From: Sipunculus nudus
Lineage: Eukaryota > Annelida > Sipuncula > Golfingiida > Sipunculidae
DNA length: 64,000 bases
Reading direction: 5' to 3'
Assembly: GCA_026874595.1 (NCBI GenBank)
Contig: CM049314.1
Location: forward strand, 62,001-126,000
Position 1 is the first letter of the stretch, and every line of letters starts with the position of its first letter. Positions 60,363-64,000 of this stretch are shown piece after piece. The notes below the pieces were generated by a model, which had not been told where the DNA came from, made no database searches, and saw nothing but the letters and a program-made list of their open reading frames with translations. A program made the translations under genes and the position numbers.

Positions 60363-62671
60363 ATTTGGCTCAACTCCCTCAGAAAAAAAATTAGGGCCAG
60401 TTTGAATTTCCAAATCTGGACACAGTGAACATAGTGATATACAGGGAAAAATCCATTTTTTCACCTCAAATCTGTAATGATGGTCCCTAAAACATGGTTT
60501 AGGTGTCATTAGGCCCAATTCAAGGTGTATATACAGGGAAACAAGATAATATTACCCTGCTGCCACAAACAAGAATTTCAAGCCCCCAGAAACCTGATTT
60601 CAGGCCAGTTTATGCTTATACACAGTCAGATAAGTTCTGGCCCCCCTCATCTCCACAAAACTCACACACACACACCTGGTTTGGTATCATTGCAATCCAT
60701 TTACACCCACTGGCTGGTATCTCAAAGCATTTGGCTCAACTCCATCAGAAAAAAAATTAGGGCCAGTTTGAATTTCCAAAACTGGACACAGTGAACATAG
60801 TGATATACAGCAGAAAATCCATTTTTCCCCCTCAAATCTGTACTGATGGTCCCACAAACCTGGTTTTGGTGTCATTTGGCCCAGTTTAGGGTGTATATAC
60901 AGGGAAACAAGATAATATACACTGTTCCCACAAACAAAAATTTCATGCCCCCAGAAACCTGATTTCAGGCCAGTTTATGCTTATACACAGTCAAATAGGT
61001 TCTGGCCCCCCTCATCTCCACAAAACTCAACACACACTCCTGGTTGGGTATCATTGCAATCCATTTACACCCACTGGCTGCATCACCAAGCATTTGGCTC
61101 AACTCCCTCAGAAAAAAATTTAGGGCCAGTTTGAATTTCCAAATCTGGACACAGTGAACATAGTAGATATACAGAGAAAATCCATTTTTCCCCCTCAAAT
61201 CTGTACTGATGGTCCCACAAACCTGGTTTTGGTGTCATTAGGCCCAGTTTAGGGTGTATATACAGGGAAACAAGATAATATTACCCTGTTCCCACAAACA
61301 AAAAATTCCATGCCCCCAGAAACCTGATTTCAGGCCAGTTTATGCTTATACACAGTCAAATAGTTCTGGCCCCCCTCATCTCCACAAAACTCAACAACAC
61401 ACTCCTGGTTTGGGAATCATTGCAATCCATTTACACCCACTGGCTGGCATCACCAAGCATTTGGCTCAACTCCCTCAGAATAAAAAATTAGGGCCAGTTT
61501 GAATTTCCAAATCTGGACACAGTGAACATAGTAGATATACAGGGAAAATCCATTTTTTCACCTCAAATCTGTAATGATGGTCCCTAAAACATGGTTTAGG
61601 TGTCATTAGGCCCAATTCAAGGTGTATATACAGGGAAACAAGATAATATTAACCCTGCTGACACAAACAAGAATTTCAAGCCCCAGAAACCTGATTTCAG
61701 GCCAGTTTATGCTTATACACAGTCAGATAGGTTCTGGCCCCCCTCATCTCACAAAACTCAACACACACTCCTGGTTTGGGAATCATTGCAATCCATTTAC
61801 ACCCACTGGCTGGCATCACCAAGCATTTGGCTCAACTCCCTCAGAAAAAAAATTAGGGCCAGTTTGAATTTCCAAATCTGGACACAGTGAACTAGTGATA
61901 TACAGGGAAAATCCATTTTTTCACCTCAATCTGTAATGATGGTCCCTAAAACATGGTTTTAGGTGTCATTAGCCCAATTCAAGGTGTATATACAGGGAAA
62001 CAAGATAATATTACCCTGCTGCCACAACAAGAATTTCAAGCCCCCAGAAACCTGATTTCAGGCCAGTTTATGCTTATACACAGTCAGATAAGTTCTGGCC
62101 CCCTCATCTCCACAAAACTCAACACACACACACCTGGTTGGTATCATTGCAATCATTTACACCCACTGGCTGGTATCTCAAAGCATTTGGCTCAACTCCA
62201 TCAGAAAAAAATTAGGGCCAGTTTGAATTTCCAAAACTGGACACAGTGAACATAGTGATATACAGAGAAAATCCATTTTTCCCCCTCAATCTGTACTGAT
62301 GGTCCCACAAACCTGGTTTTGGTGTCATTTGGCCCAGTTTAGGGTGTATATACAGGGAAACAAGATAATATTACCCTGTTCCCATAAACAAAAATTCCGT
62401 GCCCCAGAAACCTGCTTTCAGGCCAGTTTATGCTTATACACAGTCAAAAAGGTTTTGGCCCCCTTCATCTCCACCAGACTCTTCACAAACACCTGGTTTG
62501 GGTTCATTGCAATCCATTCACACCCACTGGCTGGCATCTCCAAGCATATAGCTCAACTTCTTCAGAAAAAAAAAATATAGACCACTTTAAAGTTTATCAA
62601 ATCTGGTCATAGTGGTTTATGCAGAAATCAATTGTTCTGATCTCAAATCTGAAATAGTGGTCATAGAACAT
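60363..62671 (-). repeat. Subrepeat array C with altered order (unit 12)
   Basis: The TATATACAGGG mark recurs near 60525, 60890, 61254, 61622, 61984 and 62346. Flanks preceding it read CAATTCAAGG, CAGTTTAGGG, CAGTTTAGGG, CAATTCAAGG, CAATTCAAGG and CAGTTTAGGG. This order is not seen in the other units, which carry the CAATTCAAGG type once. Confidence 0.75.
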
Positions 62672-63001
62672 TGGTTGGTTCTTGTATGATTTTATTCAAT
62701 TTACAATCAAATATGCAGAAACCTGGCATTTTATTTTACTTCAATACAACAACAATAAACAATCTAAGGACAAGTGAACAGGCTACCATACATATCTTAG
62801 GGAAAGGAAAACAGCAAAGGTTGATTACATTGAGGACACATGCAACCAGGTGGTTGGCGCTGGTCTGTGAAGCTTACGAAGCAGCAATCAAAGGAAGACG
62901 ATAACAACACAATAGAAGTCTCTTCATGGGCCATCGCACACCCATAGAACATGGCTCCAACTGTCAAGTGTAATGCCCCTGCCGGCATTTACTATCACAT
63001 A
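62672..63001. other. Spacer segment B (unit 12); no supported gene
   Basis: This is the diverged counterpart of 2664-2996. A 77-residue plus frame (62671-62904) is created by indels relative to the other copies. Deletions near 62841 and 62920 break the 65-codon frame seen elsewhere, so neither is maintained. Confidence 0.4.
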
Positions 63002-64000
63002 CTGCCGCCACTTATGGTCACGGCAATAGGATGTACTTTTTTATTTGAAGAAAAAACGATCCCAGATTTGACGAAACTTACAATATAATCACATATTTGA
63101 CGTAGATTGTTAGACGCTATCGAATGCTGAAACTAAAGGTCTTCAGCATTAAAATAACAGAATTATAGGCGTATCTTTGAATGGTCCAATGTTCTCGTTT
63201 GACAAGAAATGATGCGAGATATGACGAGATATTCAATTTTGTCACTTCAAACTAGTCAAGTGAATCTTGAACAATAGAAAAATAAAATCTCTGGCATTAA
63301 AATGACAGAGATATAGACATTTGTTCGAATTCTCGAATATTCTCGTTTGGCGGGAGATGGTACGAGATGTGGCGAGATATAGTTATAATCTTTTTAAGCT
63401 CCCAAAACGCAACAAAATGCTGAAACTGCTCCTCTTTAGCCGAAAAGGTGACCAAGTTATAAGCATTTCTGTGAAATCTCGTAATTTCTCGTTTGACGGA
63501 AAACAGAGCGAGATTCTACGAGACTTGCATATTAACTGCATTAGTGGCAAGGGAATGCTACCTCATGCAGAAACTAGACACTTGTAGTATAAATATCAAC
63601 AGAGATAGAAGCAAAAAACTTATTATTTTTCAGATTGCCAAGTTTACCCCCAAAATATTGGTTACCATGGTAACAGCAGCGCAAAGCTACATGTACGCAG
63701 GAATAAGCCGACGATCCTAGTTTCAGATAAGACAGTAAACATTGTGCCACGTTTAATATTTTTTTTTGGTATTGCAGAAAAATGGTAAGTGCAGTGTTTC
63801 CAGTACCACGCCCCCTGGTGGCTAATTTCAAAAATGAAAAAACAAGTTCGAGATAATACAGAAAAACAGAAAATATGTCACTTTTAGAACCTTAGCTGTA
63901 AAACCGCCACCTCTAAATCGTTTTTAATGAAATCTCGAAAAGTCTCATTTGACGACAAATGGCACGAGATTTTGCGAGACTTACATTAATTTCGCATAGA
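63002..64000 (-). mobile_element. Element body A of unit 12, truncated by window end
   Basis: It has the same modules, an X-box and a CTCF-like core, but with a mixture of array-type and right-flank-type variants in its distal part. Confidence 0.55.
63661..63821 (-). promoter_or_regulatory. CTCF-like core and palindromic X-box, unit 12
   Basis: The core is at 63806-63821 (minus) and the X-box at 63661-63674. Both are intact in this otherwise diverged copy. Confidence 0.4.

Larger units (their letters stand above)
60363..64000 (-). repeat. Macrosatellite unit 12, partial, inverted, diverged
   Basis: Segments C, B and most of A are present in the same orientation as contig 3. Many single-base indels and substitutions set it apart (TAGTAGATATAC, TTAACCCTGCTG, ACATGCAACC, GAATGGTCCAATG). 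Near its end GCGAGACTTACATTAATTTCGC matches the contig 1 right-flank type rather than the array type. It is either an array-edge copy or poorly polished sequence. Confidence 0.8.

Noticed and set aside
59748-60518. 256-residue minus-strand frame
   Set aside because: It crosses the third gap and is mostly N.

Overview
The window is non-coding, repeat-dominated animal DNA. It suggests a metazoan nuclear genome, most plausibly a mollusc or other marine invertebrate, because of dense (TCTG)n tracts, AGGTCA-rich tandem half-sites and hairpin-ended elements with ~150-bp core repeats that resemble the bivalve 'pearl' / non-autonomous Helentron class. The taxon is an inference. I found no convincing protein-coding gene, tRNA, rRNA or CRISPR array. 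Open frames are mostly under 110 residues, recur because the DNA itself is repeated, and match no family I recognise.

Layout: three N blocks of exactly 500 bases (8863-9362, 36266-36765, 59863-60362) divide the window into four contigs. Contig 1 (1-8862) holds one complete ~5.86-kb unit (1343-7205) between two direct copies of a hairpin/microsatellite repeat element. Contig 2 (9363-36265) holds about 4.6 head-to-tail copies of the unit in the same orientation. Contig 3 (36766-59862) holds about 3.8 copies in the opposite orientation. Contig 4 (60363-64000) holds a more diverged or less polished partial copy, also inverted. Contigs 2 and 3 therefore form two inverted arms, but the axis lies in a gap of arbitrary size, so the inversion may be a scaffolding artefact.

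Unit anatomy in the forward orientation (contig 1 coordinates): A, a Helentron/pearl-like element body with palindromic ~150-bp modules, a CTCF-like core motif and a palindromic X-box (1289-2663); B, a spacer (2664-2996); C, a tandem array of ~365-bp subrepeats (2997-4853), five per unit in the left arm and five or six in the right arm; D, an AT-rich segment with a G-tract of 12-19 bases (4854-5244); E, two diverged copies of a ~165-bp block 833 bp apart (about 5245-6245); F, a spacer with (TCTG)n that ends at a half-hairpin and second microsatellite (6246-7205). Array copies look nearly identical by eye apart from homopolymer length, rare substitutions and subrepeat number, which implies recent amplification or homogenisation.

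The most informative observation is the origin of the array. In contig 1 the two A copies flanking the single unit lie 5,863 bp apart in register, which matches the array period. Every array junction is a hybrid: right-flank-type sequence before a 64-bp identical stretch and left-flank-type sequence after it. That is the signature expected of unequal homologous exchange between two copies of a dispersed mobile element.
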